From assembly GCF_045679555.1 (NCBI RefSeq), contig NC_092100.1, positions 31,311,106 through 31,375,105 on the forward strand: 64,000 nt of DNA, written 5' to 3'. Shown here in pieces: positions 12,185-24,319 of this stretch. Made by a program: the position numbers and the translations under genes. Each line of letters opens with the position of its first letter. Within the stretch, counting starts at the first letter, position 1. This stretch comes from Salvelinus alpinus (lineage: Eukaryota; Chordata; Actinopteri; Salmoniformes; Salmonidae). The notes below the pieces were generated by a model, which did not search any database, was not told the origin of the DNA, and saw nothing but the letters and a program-made list of their open reading frames with translations.

Positions 12185-15100
12185 CGTACCAGGGCTGGTT
12201 TGATTGAATATACGCACTTCCGGTTTGGTTTGGAGCGAGTAGTTGCATTCCGCTTTGCTCCACAGGTAGTATTACAGGTAGTATTACATTTCATTTCATT
12301 ACAGTACAACAGTTTGATTTGTTTGATCTTAGCTGGCTACATAGCCGTCTTTGTATCCAAGATAATTGTGTAGTCTAGAGTAATTGTCGAGGTTACCTAG
12401 CCAGTTAGAGGTTACCTAGCCAGCTACACTTTCAAACAAAGTCAACAACGCAGCCACTGCTAGCTAGCCTATTTCACCAGCCAGCAGTACTATATCATTT
12501 TAGTCAATAAGATTTTTTGCAACGTAAGCTTAACTTTCTGAACATTCGAGACGTGTAGTCCACTTGTCATTCCAATCTCCTTTGCATTAGCGTAGCCTCT
12601 TCTGTAGCCTGTCAACTATGTATCTGTCTATCCCTGTTCTCTCCTCTCTGCACAGACCATACAAACGCTTCACACCGCGTGGCCGCTGCTACTCTAACCT
12701 GGTGGTCCCAGCGCGCACGACCCACGTGGAGTTCCAGGTCTCAGGCAGCCTCTGGAACTGCCGATCTGCGGCCAACAAGGCAGAGTTCATCTCAGCCTAT
12801 GCTTCCCTCCAGTCCCTCGACTTCTTGGCACTGACGGAAACATGGATTACCACTGATAACACTGCTACTCCTACTGCTCTCTCCTCGTCTGCCCACGTGT
12901 TCTCGCACACCCCGAGAGCTTCTGGTCAGCGGGGTGGTGGCACTGGGATCCTCATCTCTCCCAAGTGGACATTCTCTCTTTCTCCCCTGACCCATCTGTC
13001 TATCGCCTCCTTTGAATTCCATGCTGTCACAGTTACCAGCCCTTTCAAGCTTAACATCCTTATCATTTATCGCCCTCCAGGTTCCCTTGGAGAGTTCATC
13101 AATGAGCTTGACGCCCTGATAAGTTCCTTTCCTGAGGATGGCTCACCTCTCACAGTTCTGGGTGACTTTAACCTCCCCACGTCTAACTTTGACTCATTCC
13201 TCTCTGCCTCCTTCTTTCCACTCCTCTCCTCTTTTGACCTCACCCTCTCACCTTCCCCCCCTACTCACAAGGCAGGCAATACGCTTGACCTCATCTTTAC
13301 TAGATGCTGTTCTTCCACTAATCTCATTGCAACTCCCCTCCAAGTCTCCGACCACTACCTTGTATCCTTTTCCCTCTCGCTCTCATCCAACACTTCCCAC
13401 ACTGCCCCTACTCGGATGGTATCGCGCCGTCCCAACCTTCGCTCTCTCTCCCCCGCTACTCTCTCCTCTTCCATCCTATCATCTCTTCCCTCTGCTCAAA
13501 CCTTCTCCAACCTATCTCCTGATTCTGCCTCCTCAACCCTCCTCTCCTCCCTTTCTGCATCCTTTGACTCTCTATGTCCCCTATCCTCCAGGCCGGCTCG
13601 GTCCTCCCCTCCTGCTCTGTGGCTCGACGACTCATTGCGAGCTCACAGAACAGGGCTCCGGGCAGCCGAGCGGAAATGGAGGAAAACTCGCCTCCCTGCG
13701 GACCTGGCATCCTTTCACTCCCTCCTCTCTACATTCTCCTCTTCTGTCTCTGCTGCTAAAGCCAATTTCTACCACTCTAAATTCCAAGCATCTGCCTCTA
13801 ACCCTAGGAAGCTCTTTGCCACCTTCTCCTCCCTCCTGAATCCTCCTCCCCCTCCTCCCCCCTCCTCCCTCTCTGCTGATGACTTCGTCAACCATTTTGA
13901 AAAGAAGGTCGACGACATCCGATCCTCGTTTGCTAAGTCAAACGACACCGCTGGTTCTGCTCACACTGCCCTACCCTGTGCTTTGACCTCTTTCTCCCCT
14001 CTCTCTCCAGATGAAATCTCGCGTCTTGTGACGGCCGGCCGCCCAACAACCTGCCCGCTTGACCCTATCCCCTCCTCTCTTCTCCAGACCATTTCCGGAG
14101 ACCTTCTCCCTTACCTCACCTCGCTCATCAACTCATCCTTGACCGCTGGCTACGTCCCTTCCGTCTTCAAGAGAGCGAGAGTTGCACCCCTTCTGAAAAA
14201 ACCTACACTCGATCCCTCCGATGTCAACAACTACAGACCAGTATCCCTTCTTTCTTTTCTCTCCAAAACTCTTGAACGTGCCGTCCTTGGCCAGCTCTCC
14301 TGCTATCTCTCTCAGAATGACCTTCTTGATCCAAATCAGTCAGGTTTCAAGACTAGTCATTCAACTGAGACTGCTCTTCTCTGTGTCACGGAGGCGCTCC
14401 GCACTGCTAAAGCTAACTCTCTCTCCTCTGCTCTCATCCTTCTAGACCTATCGGCTGCCTTTGATACTGTGAACCATCAGATCCTCCTCTCCACCCTCTC
14501 CGAGCTGGGCATCTCCGGCGCGGCCCACGCTTGGATTGCGTCCTACCTGACAGGTCGCTCCTACCAGGTGGCGTGGCGAGAATCTGTCTCCGCACCACGT
14601 GCTCTCACCACTGGTGTCCCCCAGGGCTCTGTTCTAGGCCCTCTCCTATTCTCGCTATACACCAAGTCACTTGGCTCTGTCATATCCTCACATGGTCTCT
14701 CCTATCATTGCTATGCAGACGACACACAATTAATCTTCTCCTTTCCCCCCTCTGATAACCAGGTGGTGAATCGCATCTCTGCATGTCTGGCAGACATATC
14801 AGTGTGGATGACGGATCACCACCTCAAGCTGAACCTCGGCAAGACGGAGCTGCTCTTCCTCCCGGGGAAGGACTGCCCGTTCCATGATCTCGCCATCACG
14901 GTTGACAACTCCATTGTGTCCTCCTCCCAGAGTGCTAAGAACCTTGGCGTGATCCTGGACAACACCCTGTCGTTCTCAACTAACATCAAGGCGGTGACCC
15001 GTTCCTGTAGGTTCATGCTCTACAACATTCGCAGAGTACGACCCTGCCTCACGCAGGAAGCGGCGCAGGTCCTAATCCAGGCACTTGTCATCTCCCGTCT

Positions 15101-15714
15101 GGATTACTGCAACTCGCTGTTGGCTGGGCTCCCTGCCTGTGCCATTAAACCCCTACAACTCATCCAGAACGCCGCAGCCCGTCTGGTGTTCAACTTTCCT
15201 AAGTTCTCTCACGTCACCCCGCTCCTCCGCTCTCTCCACTGGCTTCCAGTTGAAGCTCGCATCCGCTACAAGACCATGGTGCTTGCCTACGGAGCTGTGA
15301 GGGGAACGGCACCTCCGTACCTTCAGGCTCTGATCAGGCCCTACACCCAAACAAGGGCACTGCGTTCATCCACCTCTGGCCTGCTCGCCTCCCTACCTCT
15401 GAGGAAGTACAGTTCCCGCTCAGCCCAGTCAAAACTGTTCGCTGCTCTGGCACCCCAATGGTGGAACAAACTCCCTCACGACGCCAGGTCAGCGGAGTCA
15501 ATCACCACCTTCCGGAGACACCTGAAACCCCACCTCTTTAAGGAATACCTAGGATAGGATAAAGTAATCCTTCTAACCCCCCCCCCCTTAAAAGAGTTAG
15601 ATGCACTATTGTAAAGTGGTTGTTCCACTGGATATCATAAGGTGAATGCACCAATTTGTAAGTCGCTCTGGATAAGAGCGTCTGCTAAATGACTTAAATG
15701 TAATGTAAATGTAA
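12185..15714 (+). mobile_element. Near full-length L2-type LINE (non-LTR retrotransposon)
   Basis: It consists of a 5' untranslated region of about 430 bp, an intact 979-codon frame (12618-15557), and a short 3' untranslated region. The 3' part holds aagtcgctctggataagagc followed by gtctgctaaatgac and ends in a short array (taaatgtaatgtaaatgtaa). This tail type, with a short simple repeat instead of poly(A), is known for L2-clade LINEs. The region 12240-12450 contains small local duplications (caggtagtattacaggtagt; gttacctagccag twice). No target-site duplication is certain. This is the most intact autonomous-type element in the window and probably a fairly recent insertion. The exact 5' boundary is uncertain by tens of bases. 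Confidence 0.9.
12618..15557 (+). CDS. L2-type LINE endonuclease/reverse transcriptase ORF
   Basis: This 979-residue polyprotein would carry out target-primed reverse transcription. It nicks genomic DNA with an APE-type endonuclease and copies LINE RNA from the nick. The N-terminal endonuclease shows WNCRS (about residue 48), LTETW (72-76), GDFN (182-185) and SDH (244-246), the Asn, Glu, Asp and His expected in the active site. A Ser/Pro-rich linker (about 270-460) precedes the reverse transcriptase. That domain has NNYRPVSLL, LDLSAAFD (609-616, first catalytic Asp), GVPQGSVLGP (666-675) and YADD (699-702, catalytic Asp pair). The C-terminus has QNAAARLVF and LHWLPVEARIRYKT, typical of L2/CR1 relatives. 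There is no internal stop or frameshift. The start is the first Met of the frame; an alternative start further in is possible. No separate ORF1 is visible upstream. Confidence 0.92.
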   Translation: MYLSIPVLSSLHRPYKRFTPRGRCYSNLVVPARTTHVEFQVSGSLWNCRSAANKAEFISAYASLQSLDFLALTETWITTDNTATPTALSSSAHVFSHTPRASGQRGGGTGILISPKWTFSLSPLTHLSIASFEFHAVTVTSPFKLNILIIYRPPGSLGEFINELDALISSFPEDGSPLTVLGDFNLPTSNFDSFLSASFFPLLSSFDLTLSPSPPTHKAGNTLDLIFTRCCSSTNLIATPLQVSDHYLVSFSLSLSSNTSHTAPTRMVSRRPNLRSLSPATLSSSILSSLPSAQTFSNLSPDSASSTLLSSLSASFDSLCPLSSRPARSSPPALWLDDSLRAHRTGLRAAERKWRKTRLPADLASFHSLLSTFSSSVSAAKANFYHSKFQASASNPRKLFATFSSLLNPPPPPPPSSLSADDFVNHFEKKVDDIRSSFAKSNDTAGSAHTALPCALTSFSPLSPDEISRLVTAGRPTTCPLDPIPSSLLQTISGDLLPYLTSLINSSLTAGYVPSVFKRARVAPLLKKPTLDPSDVNNYRPVSLLSFLSKTLERAVLGQLSCYLSQNDLLDPNQSGFKTSHSTETALLCVTEALRTAKANSLSSALILLDLSAAFDTVNHQILLSTLSELGISGAAHAWIASYLTGRSYQVAWRESVSAPRALTTGVPQGSVLGPLLFSLYTKSLGSVISSHGLSYHCYADDTQLIFSFPPSDNQVVNRISACLADISVWMTDHHLKLNLGKTELLFLPGKDCPFHDLAITVDNSIVSSSQSAKNLGVILDNTLSFSTNIKAVTRSCRFMLYNIRRVRPCLTQEAAQVLIQALVISRLDYCNSLLAGLPACAIKPLQLIQNAAARLVFNFPKFSHVTPLLRSLHWLPVEARIRYKTMVLAYGAVRGTAPPYLQALIRPYTQTRALRSSTSGLLASLPLRKYSSRSAQSKLFAALAPQWWNKLPHDARSAESITTFRRHLKPHLFKEYLG

Positions 15715-16464
15715 TATTGGAGTGAGAGAAAGCATTAATCCATTAAGCCCAGCATTAATTGCCCCTGACTGGGCCATATGAGATCCACTACCCTCCTCCA
15801 CGAACCTGCTCCAAACAATAAGGAACCCAGAAAGTGGCTCTTGCATTTAACAAACTGTCTACAGCAGGATTATCCTGTTTGTCGTAATGCAAATTTCAGA
15901 AATCACACAGTAATCCCTGTTTCTCGATGACACACGTGGTTTTATGCATCCACTCATCAGGGTCTGACCTGGGGTAGAGATGCTGACCTGGGGTAGAGAT
16001 GCTGATTATCTTTAACCCTTCACCTGCACAGAGACAACTGACAAAAAAACATACTTGGACTAGACCAATCTGATGGGATGGTTGTGGTACAAGCCAAATA
16101 TCATGATTGAATCTCGCATCAGAGTCCTGTTGGGTGGAATTGTTCTCGCTAGACAGAACGATTTCAGATCTGTAGTAAAAAAAAATGTTTGTTTGGAGAT
16201 AGTTAGATTCAAGTAGACAGTTGATTCAAGTATTGAGTTGGATTCAAGTAATTCAAGTAGGGGGCTCTAAATGTTGTGGTACTTTTTCCAATCGCCAGAG
16301 TAAGAGGATGGTTAGGTGAAGAAACATTAGATCTCAGTGTGATTTTGAAGTTTTGGGATGCCTGGGGAAGTCTGATGTCATAGAATATCAATGTCTGACC
16401 TGGAAAGGCTCAAGTGTTCTGTTGCATTCAAATTGTTTCTTAACAAATATGACAGGTAAATAAA
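15715..16464. other. No gene recognised
   Basis: Unassigned DNA between two LINE-derived segments. It contains a short direct repeat near 15968-16000 (gacctggggtagagatgct twice). Confidence 0.5.
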
Positions 16465-16575
16465 TGAATTATTTTATTTTATTTATTTAACCTTTATTTA
16501 ACCAGGTAGGCTAGTTGAGAACAAGTTCTCATTTACAACTGCGACCTGGCCAAGATAAAGCAGTGCGACACAAAC
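16465..16575 (-). mobile_element. 3'-end fragment of RSg-1-like LINE
   Basis: The stretch ccaggtaggctagttgagaa, then caagttctcatttacaac and cctggccaagataaagca, matches the left part of the longer minus-strand LINE at 41103-41960 almost base for base. Only the 3' tail is present: a severely 5'-truncated insertion. The flanking tattttatttatttaac is the A/T-rich 3' tail seen from the other strand. Confidence 0.85.
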
Positions 16576-18493
16576 AAATACCACAGCTGTTCTTGACGCT
16601 TAGAAATATTACCCCAGACCAAATAAAAACCTTGAAAATGTTGAGGACCTACTTTGCCAACCCCAAATTCAATGGTACTTGTTAATACGCTTCTCACAAC
16701 AACAACAACAGCAAAAAACATTGATTTACCCATTAAGGTCCTTTCTATCCCGTTTGTGATAAGCTTTGCTAAAATCAAATAATGGATCTTTCAGTTGTGT
16801 TGATTAAATGCAACAGAAAAAACATTTAGTCAGCAATTTGTTTCTGAATACATTGCATTGTCCCACTATTGCTTTCAGCCATTTCATTTCCGTGTGGAAG
16901 GCCAAGTGAGCGTGGAAACGAGGTCAGAATACACTTATGCATCCTGTCCGGTGCCAAAGGCTTTCTCTGACATGTTTTTTTATCTGCCTTTGTTCAGCTG
17001 TGGACCAGGAAATCAACAGGAATTTCTCTCCATGTGACTATTCCTGTCCAGTGTGAACAAAATCAGTATCCTTAACATTCACACCTGATCGCAATGTTTA
17101 CAGAAAACACACCTGTATCATGATAACACACAGACTATCCATAACAATGTATCCTTAACTATTCAAACTGATATAACTTAAGAGGATGAAAAGAGCATAT
17201 GGATTGTTTTGCAAGCAAACAAAGTTTCCAATTTGGAAAATAATCTTCAAAGGCAAGCTTCTGTGTTGAAGTATACTCCCTTAGCCTCCCTATTGAGGTG
17301 ACCTACCCCCACCATGCAAACAGACCCCCACCCCTGTTTACTCTGGTTGGCTAGGAACCAGACTTAGCTGAATAAAAATCTCCCTGCTTTCCATCCAGAT
17401 AGAGACCATTGAGTCAGAGACCTCACACAAAGACTAATAGCAATGGGAATCCGCTGAAAATATGTGATATAATCACATTAGTGTCTTAAAGGACACAAAG
17501 CGCTTAGTCAACTTCCCTTGATCAAGGCACATCTGGAGGAGCGAGGGACTTGAAACATAGTCCTGGCTTTCCCCTACTGAAATTAAAGCAAGCTGTTGTG
17601 CCTTGCTTCCAGGCCGGAGGAGAACGAGAACTTTGACACAATAATGAATTGCTCCGGCAGCAGTGCAGTTAAATGTGGGGCTTGTGAAAAAAGGATGGAT
17701 CTTAAAAGGTTTGGGAATAACGCCCACAGCTTTCCCAGGGAGGTTGAACTCTGACCTGGAAGATCAAGTGTTTAAAGCTAGATCTTTGTGATTACCTCTA
17801 GATATCACTGTACAACACACTGCACTACATTTGTCAATATGTAGTACACTTTGTGATTCCAGGTAAAATAAACATGTTACAATGTTTCGTATTTTCTAAA
17901 TTATCTCTTGTTTTGAATCGATTTGAAAAATGCAACACGTAGGGGAAAACATGTGACAAATGTTTTGTGAGGTTTACCTACAATGGTTGTGTTTTTTAGG
18001 GATCAACACGACTGTAATAGCATAATCCTGACATCTAACATTCATAAAACCCAAATTCTACAATAACAAAAAATTATGAGAAACTACATTACTACACTGA
18101 GTATGATATATTTCATGGAAAGAAGGTCTGCATAATTTCCAAAATATACCTGAAATTACAAATACCAGGTTCCTAAAGGGTTTCCAACTCCACACTTTAC
18201 AGAGGTGACAGTCATTAAAACTGCGTTCTGTTTCATTCCAATTGAGTTTTCTTTTTAACTGTGAATGCCTGTTAATATTTTCCAGAGGTCCTACTACACA
18301 CGTTCTAGCAGCTTTTTGTCTTCTCCCTGTCCAGGGAACAAAGCCCGGTTTCTGTTTTTGCTCTCAGCCTGCTGTGAGAAATAGGGCCTGGTCGTCTCAT
18401 TAACACCCACCTCAACATGTTCCATTCCAGCATTGGGAGCTAATTACAAACACTGGCTGGGCTTAAAAAACTCTTATAGACAGCAAACAAAAA
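16576..18493. other. No gene recognised
   Basis: Unassigned DNA, A+T-rich in parts, without clear repeats or motif-bearing frames. Confidence 0.5.
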
Positions 18494-18713
<220 letters not shown>

Positions 18714-18879
18714 GAGAGAGGGAATGATAGAGGAGAGAGAACTGACAGAAAGTAAAAGGGGCCAAGGGAGTGAAGAGTGGGGAGCCTGAAATCCATAAGA
18801 AACTCCACTCCTCTGATACGACATACACACTCCCATTCAGAATAGAGGGACGCTTAAAGAAAGTTCTGCCTTTGTATTT

Positions 18880-18960
18880 TGTTTTGTAATTAGGGATCCC
18901 CATTAGCTGCTACAAAGACAGCATCAACTCTTCCTGGGGTCCTCCAATTCCTCAAGTGGA
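18880..18960 (-). mobile_element. Short LINE 3'-end fragment
   Basis: The core agggatccccattagctg...caactcttcctggggtcc matches the repeat at 10257-10490. It is a second, shorter copy of that dispersed family in the same orientation, followed within 40 bp by a pentamer array. Confidence 0.6.
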
Positions 18961-18987
18961 GATGTGATGTGAACGGTATGGATGTAT

Positions 18988-19024
18988 GTGTGGTATGGTA
19001 TGGTATGGTATGGTATGGTGTGGT
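18988..19024. repeat. TATGG pentanucleotide array
   Basis: About six tandem copies of the pentamer tatgg/ggtat. It may be the tail repeat of the neighbouring LINE fragment, as the similar ttggta units are at 10257. Confidence 0.85.
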
Positions 19025-20469
19025 TTAGCTGTGGCTTCCACAGTATCTATCCCCAAAGGCTCAAAATCCATAAAGTAGAAAATAATTAAGTAAACAAACC
19101 TTTTTGGAATCACATGACTATTTTAGTGAAATCTGTGTAAATGTGTACTGTATGTGCATGTTGATAAGATCTGTTGTCTTACCCTGAGGCTCACAAGCCA
19201 CTTGTTATACAGACGAAGCAGGGCTATATGGTGTTCTTATGATTCAAAACAGTTGTTCCTTCACCACAACATTTGCAGTGGGTTTGTAGAAAACCACAGG
19301 TTGAGTGCAGAGAGCTTTGAAAACAGTGGATCTTTCAAGTTTGCATCCAGATAATACCTTAATTTAGATCACACATTTAGGAGCCTCTATATTCAAACTT
19401 AAAAGTATATTTTTACTGACTAAATTATCACAATACTTGAAAAACAAAACATTTTAAATATCAGGCTATTTTTTTACAATGGTTTTTGTTTCCATACTGT
19501 ACATTGTAAGATTCTCTCATATAACCCCATCCAGAAATGCCACAATGACATTCACCTCAAGCTGTGGTTACAGCAGTAGCTCCCACATGTAATTTGCTCT
19601 AATCAAGTCCTGTGCGTAGATGCCTGAGGCACTGAGATTGAACTGATCTCAAAGTGTGCCATCAACCACAAATTACAGGCCTTGAATATAAGTTAACTAC
19701 ATGCCACTCCTCTAACAATAACAGTGACAGTTGCAATACTGATGTAGGAACACACCTGTAATAGAACCTTAGCAAGACACGTCTCAGAATAAACACACAA
19801 ATAGTATCACTCATTTTCCTTTTATTGATAGATCAGAGGGCATGCAAAGACGATGACCTTAACACAATCATCTCTGATAACCTTCTTTAATGCCAGATGG
19901 AGTTATGACAGTCAAAACTGTTTGTGAATACTTTGGTAACATATATATGTATGTATTATAATTGCACATATAGGCCATATTACCACCTCATAGAGCATTT
20001 TAAGACATACTATATAATGTATAACAGGTCAATACTACTTTATGCCTTTATTTTCCTAAAGGCTACAGATGCCTTCATAATAAAGCACACAAGGCTCTTA
20101 ATAGGTATTCTAAAACATGCTATAAGCATTCATAATAGCTCTTTATAATAGGCTATAATATACTTTAAATCATAGATGCAAGGAGAGAGCTTTTATGCAT
20201 TCCTTGTGTGTTTTGGGGATAAACACAGCCTCCATTTATGAAATAGCATCTTGTTTATGGTGGATTGCAAAGCCTGAGCTGAAAATGGCCTGCACAGTGG
20301 GACAGACAAATAGAAAACAGGCTCCATCCAACCAGAGTCAACCTACCACTGCTTTAACAATACTAGTCATTGTCTATAATTGCGTAGCAGATTTGCATTC
20401 TTTTACTTTTAGTGAACACAGTATAAGAATACTTAGAATACAGGCTGGCAAGTCAATAGAACAAACGTG
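19025..20469. other. No gene recognised
   Basis: Unassigned, strongly A+T-rich DNA. None of its short frames shows a domain. Confidence 0.5.
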
Positions 20470-20628
20470 GTCCTGTATGGCTCAATTGGTAGAGCATGGC
20501 AGTTGCAATGCCATGATTGTGGGTTCGTTTCCCGGGTCCACCCATATATAAAAATGTATGCATGCATGGCTGTATTTTTCATTGGCTAAAAGCGTCTGCT
20601 AAATGGCATATATTATAATGTGTTGTGG
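20470..20628 (+). mobile_element. tRNA-derived SINE with L2-like 3' tail
   Basis: The head looks like a tRNA with an A box (tggctcaattggtagagc) and a B box (gggttcgtttcc) about 40 bp apart, the internal RNA polymerase III promoter. The 3' part, ctaaaagcgtctgctaaatg followed by a short A/T repeat, resembles the end of the L2-type LINE at about 15675-15695 (agagcgtctgctaaatgac). The head plus LINE-like tail is the standard SINE design, and the L2 machinery is the likely mobiliser. It is too diverged to be a tRNA gene: the acceptor stem does not close. Confidence 0.8.
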
Positions 20629-20776
20629 CTCTATTCCTTGTACAGTTGATATATTAACCCTAGTTACAGGTAAATATATATTGACTGGGATAAGCTTCAA
20701 ACCCCTTCAAAGTATGTGAATGCCAATGTCAAGCTTGAAGGAATATGTGATATTCCAAACATTTGTACATGGAGTA

Positions 20777-21172
20777 TACACTGAGTGGACAAAACATTAC
20801 GAACACCTACCAGGTGATTATACGTGAAAGCTATGATCCCTTATTGATGTCACTGGTTAAATCCACTTCAATCAGTGTAGATGAAGGAGAGGAGACAGGT
20901 TAAAGACAATTGAGACATGGATTGTGTATGTGTGCCATTCAGAGGGTGAATGGGCAAGACAACATATTTAAGTGCCTTTGAAAGGGGTATGGTAGTAGGT
21001 GTCAAGAACTGCAACGCTGCTGGGTTGGAGTCAACATGGGCCAGCATCCCTGTGGGAGGCTTTTGACACCTTTTAGAGTCCATGCCCTAATGAATTGAAG
21101 CTGTTCTGAGAGCAAAAGGGAGTGCAACTTAATATTGGAAAGGTGTTCCTTATGTTTTGTACACTCAGTGTA
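20777..21172 (+). mobile_element. Tc1-derived MITE (internally deleted)
   Basis: The left end tacactgagtggacaaaaca and the right end tgttttgtacactcagtgta are inverted copies, giving a 396-bp unit bounded by TA. Near the right end the plus strand still reads ESTWASIP, then HLLESMP and IEAVLRAKG. This matches the C-terminus of the Tc1-like transposase at 8870-8970 (HLVESLPRRVEAVIAAKG), so it is a deletion product of an autonomous Tc1-like element and not an unrelated hairpin. It has stops and no function of its own. Confidence 0.92.
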
Positions 21173-21958
21173 ATTGTGTTTGAACATGTGTTGTGCCGTT
21201 GTTTTGAGGGACGGAGAGAGAGAGAGACAGAGAAAGCAACGGACAGAGAGCGACAGAGTCAGAGAGAGAGAGGCTGAAAAGTTCAATACAAACTAACCTA
21301 AGTTAACTTCTCATTTGTAATGTATGAGTGACTTCGTTTGAGCAGTTTACAGTAATCACCTTTGGGGGACTTGACCAAGCAGTTACAGTACATGTGTCAA
21401 AAATGTAGATTCTTCAAAAACCTGCACTCCACAGTACATGTTTACACCATCCAAATTTCACGATTTCAAACAGTGAGCTTTCCTAAGTCTGCACAAATTA
21501 CTTGTCCGAGGCTCATTTCAACTAAACTATTCCATAAAAATAAAGACAGACGAAAATATTTTATTTAATCTGGTTGGGTTTTTTGTTATGAGTCTTTCTT
21601 GGCCGGTAAGCGGATGGAGCTCGGGGTTAGCGGAGGAGAGTGAGTGGCAGGCCGAAGTCCCTGGCACACTCATATCAAAGGGGCACCACCACTTTAAGAG
21701 GTTCATTGTTTTTTTCCCCAGTTTGTTTTCAACAGTGCTGTGAACTTGGTCAGTGGCCATGGGTCCCCTGTAATAAAGCTGTGCAGACAGATTCCATCTT
21801 AGCTGACGCCTCTGCCTCCTAAACATACCTCTCAAAAGTGCTTTCCGTCATCTGCAAGGCATGTAGAGGAAGGGCAGGGTACAGCACGAACATTTCTTCC
21901 ATGTTTGGCTGCAGCTATCACTAGCATTTCCCAAATGTGCCCCTGTGTTGGTTTAGAG
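21173..21958. other. No gene; short GA-rich patch
   Basis: Unassigned DNA with an impure GA-rich microsatellite at about 21212-21276. No supported frames. Confidence 0.5.
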
Positions 21959-22131
21959 CAGGGGTATTCAACTCTTACTCTACGAGGTCCGGAGCCTGCT
22001 GGTTTTCTGTTTTACCTGATAATTAATTGCATACACCTGGTATCCCAGGTCTAAATCAGTCCCTGATTAGAGGGGAACAATGAAAAATGCGGTGGAACTG
22101 GCTTCGAAGTCCAGAGTTGATTTTGAACGGC
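21959..22131. mobile_element. Small hAT-like MITE or dispersed repeat
   Basis: It begins caggggtattcaactct and later has aagtccagagttga. The two ends are imperfect inverted copies (tcaactct..gaggtccggagcc against ggcttcgaagtccagagttga). I recall this as a common salmonid interspersed repeat. CAGGG-type termini suggest the hAT superfamily, but no 8-bp target duplication is clear. Confidence 0.5.
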
Positions 22132-24245
22132 TTAAAGGCTGTGTGTGCCAGCCCAGTTCATATGGCTTGTGGGCAGGCTGCCAGGAGTAAGCGGCCTCCC
22201 ACTGTTTAACGACAATAAATGTACTGCCTCACTCCAAAATGCTGTTATAGTGTATAAACAAGGTTAATGCCCCTTTTAATTGAGCACCGGTTGACAGAAT
22301 GTGACCTTGCTAGGGATGGCTGTTACCTGGACTGGAGCATCCACGCGTTGATCAGGGACGGTTTCATTGAGATATATTGTATATCCACACACAGACATCC
22401 TCCAACTTTAACTGTGTCCAATAACATAAACATGTTGTTTAAATTGCATATTTATACATTCATTTAGGTTACGTCTGTAGCATAATGAATATATTCCATT
22501 GTTGAAGGTAGTAATAACATACAAGGGGAAATATGACTACATTGAGGACAGCAAACACATTCTAGTCATTGCTTAGAGTTGAGCCCACAAGTGCCATCTT
22601 ACTTTGAGGTCTGTCCTTTTTTCTACTCTTAAAAATGTAAAGCCCTCTTTTTGTTACCTCAAGAGAGGGATTGTCGCTAATTGAGCATTGTAGCCAGATA
22701 ATTGGGCCCGAGGACCTATCCACATGGAGAGGGTGACCCTTCTAACCCTGTCCTGAAAAAGAAACAAAGCTGGGAGGAAGAGTAATGTGAGTTAAGGGAT
22801 TCTCAGCAGCTCTTATGAGAGCTTGTTTCACATACATTGCCCAAAGTGGGGCTAATAACTTTACACGCTGGTGTGTTTTCCATCTTGATGAGTCTTTTTC
22901 CCTGGGATCTAGAACATTCACCCAGATCCCTTGGTAAGGACTCTTGAGAGACAGTCTTGAGCTTGCCAAACTCTTTACACACACATAACACACATGAATT
23001 ATCAATGGGACTTGGACACTTGAGAATTGTGGTAACCACCCTCTGTTGTAGTGTTGAGGGCACTCACAGTTCTAATTTTTCACCAAGTATGGAGGCCTCT
23101 CTTTGTGGCTGGCAATGAAGCATAACCACAACTCAAAGCTCTTTTTTTACGGGAATAATTACTGTTTGCGGAGGTCGTTTTTTTCCACCAAATATGTATT
23201 TTGTTGGCAAAATGAACCTGTCTTGTTATGAGCTGAAGCATTCGGTCATGGGTGAAAAAGAGGTTCCAGATTCCCTGATAAACAGAGGGCTAAGCCATGC
23301 TCTCTCCATGTTGTATACACAAAACTGACACTTTCAGTTTGCTTTAAAGGAAAGATCATGACATTTTAAATGACTTTATGGAGGCAGACAGATAGGTCTC
23401 TGTTGACATAAATGGCTGTCATGCTTTACATAAGGTTAACAAACATACAGAAATATTTTGGTGATCTGCAGTGAATTTTAAGAATCAATAAATAAATGTC
23501 TGAAATAAATTTCGGTTTATCATCACCACGTGTCTTGTTAAAGTGTTATCATTTTGTTACAGATAGAGCCTCTGTTAAACATGAACTAGAGTTTAGGCTG
23601 GTGGAAGTAATGTACTGTGTAAATGAGGCCCACATCCCTCTTGCCCAGACCCCCCCCCCCCCCCCCCCCCCCCCTAATCAACAGGACACTCCATCCTGCC
23701 CTTGACTCCATTCCCTCCTCCAGCGGTGCTCAGCGCTCTTGCTCTATCTCCCCCAGTGCGACCCAGTTTTGCACCAGCTGGCCTCCAGTTCCTATCTGGG
23801 CTGCTTTTTTACTATCCCAGGCCTGATGGCAGGAGCTTCAAGTGATTTCAAGCAACACGCCTTCTATACGGTGTGCACCAGCTACAGTACCTGCCAACCA
23901 AGTGTAAGTAAACAGTCGTTCATTTCCCTAGTCAGTCCACTGGATGACTGGTGAAACAAGAGTATTTTAAGGACAAGTAATGGAGAGGGTTGTCCTTTAC
24001 GAGAAAGGGATGGGGAAGTGGGTCTGCAGTATTTCACTTGGTGAAAAGAGAGTGTGCTGTGTAAAAAGAAGAAAAACACAGTTAAGTGTCATTTATGATT
24101 GTGATGGTATGGTACAAACCTTTGCTGGTTAACAATTAGATGTCATTTTATATGAATTTTAAGTTGTGCTGTGATCTCAAAAGAGATCTTTGACATTTTG
24201 CAACTTGACTCTAGTTCCCCTTTTGATTATAGTTCTTTGTTTATC
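22132..24245. other. No gene; contains a poly-C tract
   Basis: Mostly unassigned DNA. A 25-base C homopolymer lies at 23650-23674, so the proline-rich frames across it are artefacts and the base count there is prone to sequencing error. Confidence 0.55.
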
Positions 24246-24319
24246 ACTCATTCTGAAAGCTAAGTGTACTCATTCTGAAAGCTAAGTGTACTCATTCTGA
24301 AAGCTAAGTGTACTCATTC
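24246..24319. repeat. 22-bp tandem repeat, three copies
   Basis: The unit actcattctgaaagctaag (plus tgt) occurs three times in a row without change, plus the first bases of a fourth. Perfect identity implies a recent local duplication. Confidence 0.95.

Noticed and set aside
13138-13895. Overlapping long frames on both strands inside the L2-type ORF
   Set aside because: Shadows of the Ser/Pro-rich linker of the main frame; no independent motif.
20470-20545. Possible tRNA gene
   Set aside because: A and B boxes are present but the acceptor and anticodon stems do not pair, and a LINE-like tail follows; it is a SINE head.
23496-23826. Proline-rich frames across 23650
   Set aside because: They depend on a 25-base C homopolymer and have no motif outside it.
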